Assembly: GCA_002633025.1 (NCBI GenBank)
Contig: NMRB01000093.1
Location: forward strand, 385,519-449,518
Direction of reading: 5' to 3'
DNA: 64,000 nucleotides
DNA from: Notospermus geniculatus
Taxonomy: Eukaryota; Nemertea; Pilidiophora; Heteronemertea; Lineidae
Positions 62,481 to 64,000 of the stretch are shown here, piece by piece; position 1 is the stretch's first letter; each line of letters begins with the position of its first letter. Below the pieces are notes generated by a model, which was given only the letters and a program-made list of their open reading frames with translations, did no database searches and was not told the DNA's origin. Made by a program: the position numbers and the translations under genes.

Positions 62481-62613
62481 TAGGTCTCAAAAATTCAGCG
62501 ACACACACAACTGATGAGCGTCGCTGTGAAGTTTGAAAGATGTGCAAATAGTTTTGATTGGCATGACTGGAGATGGACCTGATTAACACATTTCCATCTT
62601 CCATGCGCCTATA

Positions 62614-62908
62614 CAGGCCCGTAGCAGCCCGCTGATGAGTGGGGAGGGGGGCCTGGCAGGGCCGGATCCAGGATTGACAGAAACGGGGGGGGGGGGCGTA
62701 GCTCGACAGAGGCGGTTAGCACCCGAAAGTGGGAAGCCCAAACAGGGGGTCTGGGGAAAATTTGACAATTTAAAGTGCTTTAGATGCACTTTCCTGGGAT
62801 CTGAGAGCAAAAATATGGACATACACTAAAATAGACATTTGGGCCAAGGAAATTTTTGGCAAAAAAGTGGGGGTCCCAGGTCCCAGGCCCCCGGCTCCTA
62901 CGGGCCTG
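62614..62908. mobile_element. G-rich TIR element (CAGGCCCGTAGCAGCC)
   Basis: Ends caggcccgtagcagcc / ggctcctacgggcctg, interior with a run of 12 G (62681) and gggggtctggggaaaattt-type sequence. Flanks share ctata. Non-coding. Confidence 0.72.
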
Positions 62909-63086
62909 CTATAGTGTGTAGTGTTTAGTCACATGTAGAGATTCTAATATACGAAGCATGAATAAGAATTTGAATATTGTCAATTTTCTTTTGATTTCTG
63001 GTCCTGCGAGGGCAGGAGGTGGATTTCTCACGGAGGCGCAGCAAGCAGCAGCAGGAAGAGGCCAAGCTCCAAAAATTGGGCGAATC

Positions 63087-63229
63087 GTTCACTTGTTGAT
63101 AAAAGCACCAAATTTGGCAACGTCGTAGACTGGGTCAAAACCTTTAATTTCAGGACGGGAGCGCCAACGAAGTCGCCCCCTGCTGGCCGCCATCTCTGCC
63201 AAATTTGGTGCTTTTATCAAAAACTGAAC
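63087..63229. mobile_element. 143-bp inverted-repeat element (gataaaagcaccaaatttgg)
   Basis: Left arm gttcacttgttgataaaagc + accaaatttggca; right arm tgccaaatttggtgctttta + tcaaaaactgaac. The centre contains cgccccctgctggccgccat. Confidence 0.75.
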
Positions 63230-63335
63230 GATGGGTCCGCTTAACCTATGCTGGCATGTCGCTGGCGCTGCTGTATGAGCAACAGGCGGTAGGTGGACCA
63301 GCATCAAAATTTTGTGAGGGAGACCCCCCAGACCC

Positions 63336-63559
63336 CACAGGGACTTGAGGCATGCATGGCAGGGGTGGTGGGTGTTTCCGAGGTCCAAAAGCACCCACGG
63401 ACAGTGTCCTGACCCCCTGGGTAAAATACCCCAGAAATAACAAAATGTATATACATATTTCTGGGGTATTTTACCCCGGGGGTCAGGACACTGTCCGTGG
63501 GTGCTTTTGGACCTCGGAAACACCCACCACCCCTGCCATGCATGCCTCAAGTCCCTGTG
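63336..63559. mobile_element. Near-perfect 104-bp-arm hairpin
   Basis: Arms 63336-63439 and 63456-63559, loop of about 16 bp (acaaaatgtatatac). I find one mismatch (accca / acccc side) across the arms. Overlapping frames on both strands simply mirror each other. A fragment of the same element lies at 44066-44109. Confidence 0.93.
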
Positions 63560-64000
63560 CCAGACCCCAGGCTAATGGCGGCCTCTATGGAACAGGGAGC
63601 CGGCATCTTGGTCGGCCATCTTGAACGAGCTCTGTATTCAGATTACCACCGACCGCTTATTGCCGACAGGGTTTAACCATTGCCGCTGCCCTTGAAAGAT
63701 GGCGCTGGTGGTCTTCGTCGTCAAAGAACGGCTTGAGCGCCGTCAGTCGAGCGACAGAGGAACCAGACTACTGGCAAACCCGCAGAACGCCATGCACACA
63801 GCCAACCTCGTCCCCAGGGGTATAGTTCGCTCAGACAACCTCGGACCACTCGCTCACTAACCCCTGGAATCAGCTTCGGTTGCTAATCCAGGAATCTTGG
63901 ACTAAGTATAGGTGGCAGCACGAGTCAAAATAATCAATTTGAAATACTAACCAGTGCTTTTTAAAATTCTTTTTACAAAAAATCATCAAACCTGGATATA
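63560..64000 (+). other. GC-richer end region, possible small frame
   Basis: Contains a 53-codon open frame (63699-63860) opening within aagatggcgctgg, a context like YY1-type promoter/start motifs (two more gccatctt/gcatctt sites are upstream). Frame starts MALVVFVVKERLERRQSSD and closes at taa. No family recognised and no paralog to test it, so I do not call a gene. Confidence 0.2.

Noticed and set aside
63089-63550. 153-codon minus-strand frame and mirrored plus-strand frame
   Set aside because: Lies over two inverted repeats; the two strands encode the same peptide, as expected of a hairpin.

Overview
This is animal genomic DNA, AT-rich, with short exons in long introns, GT-AG splice sites and many small palindromic transposons. 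The encoded channel is clearly a Slo1/BK potassium channel. Base composition, repeat style and the abundance of motifs such as taggccta and acatgta suggest an invertebrate deuterostome, most likely a sea urchin (echinoid). The species is inference; the channel family is a confident call.

Positions 2339-46570 carry the 3' half of a KCNMA1/slowpoke gene on the + strand: the RCK1-RCK2 linker, the RCK2 domain with an intact calcium bowl, and two competing last exons (36233-36340 and 46445-46570) that give different C-termini. The pore and RCK1 exons lie upstream of the window. The exon order is a (linker), b, c, d, e (calcium bowl), f, g, then terminal exon h or i. Exons a, b and c occur twice; d and f occur once whole and once truncated. 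The extra copies lie in direct duplications of about 3.2 kb (offset 10.95 kb), 4.7 kb and 0.74 kb. Two duplication junctions fall inside coding exons, and all coding differences between copies are synonymous. The simplest reading is two alleles laid end to end by the assembler, although real tandem duplication is not excluded. A 1.64 kb repeat sits on both sides of the 231-N gap (53557-53787) and points the same way.

From about 46.6 to 51 kb lies the 3' flank of the channel gene, with no recognisable gene. From 51.3 to 59.8 kb there are MITEs (non-autonomous inverted-repeat transposons) and a diverged tandem repeat of about 330-370 bp.

From 55.8 to 62.5 kb two diverged copies of another cassette each end in a small two-exon gene for a secreted, cysteine-rich, probably amidated peptide precursor. 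The second copy (62099-62480) looks intact. The first (58507-59079) has a 214-bp TTAA-flanked MITE inserted one base after its start codon. The pro-regions are nearly identical while the cysteine-bearing mature parts differ almost completely. This is the most novel item in the window.

The last 1.5 kb is GC-richer and holds a nearly perfect 104-bp-arm hairpin. At least twenty palindromic elements are described; several are present in one duplicate copy and absent from the other, which fixes their ends and target-site duplications.
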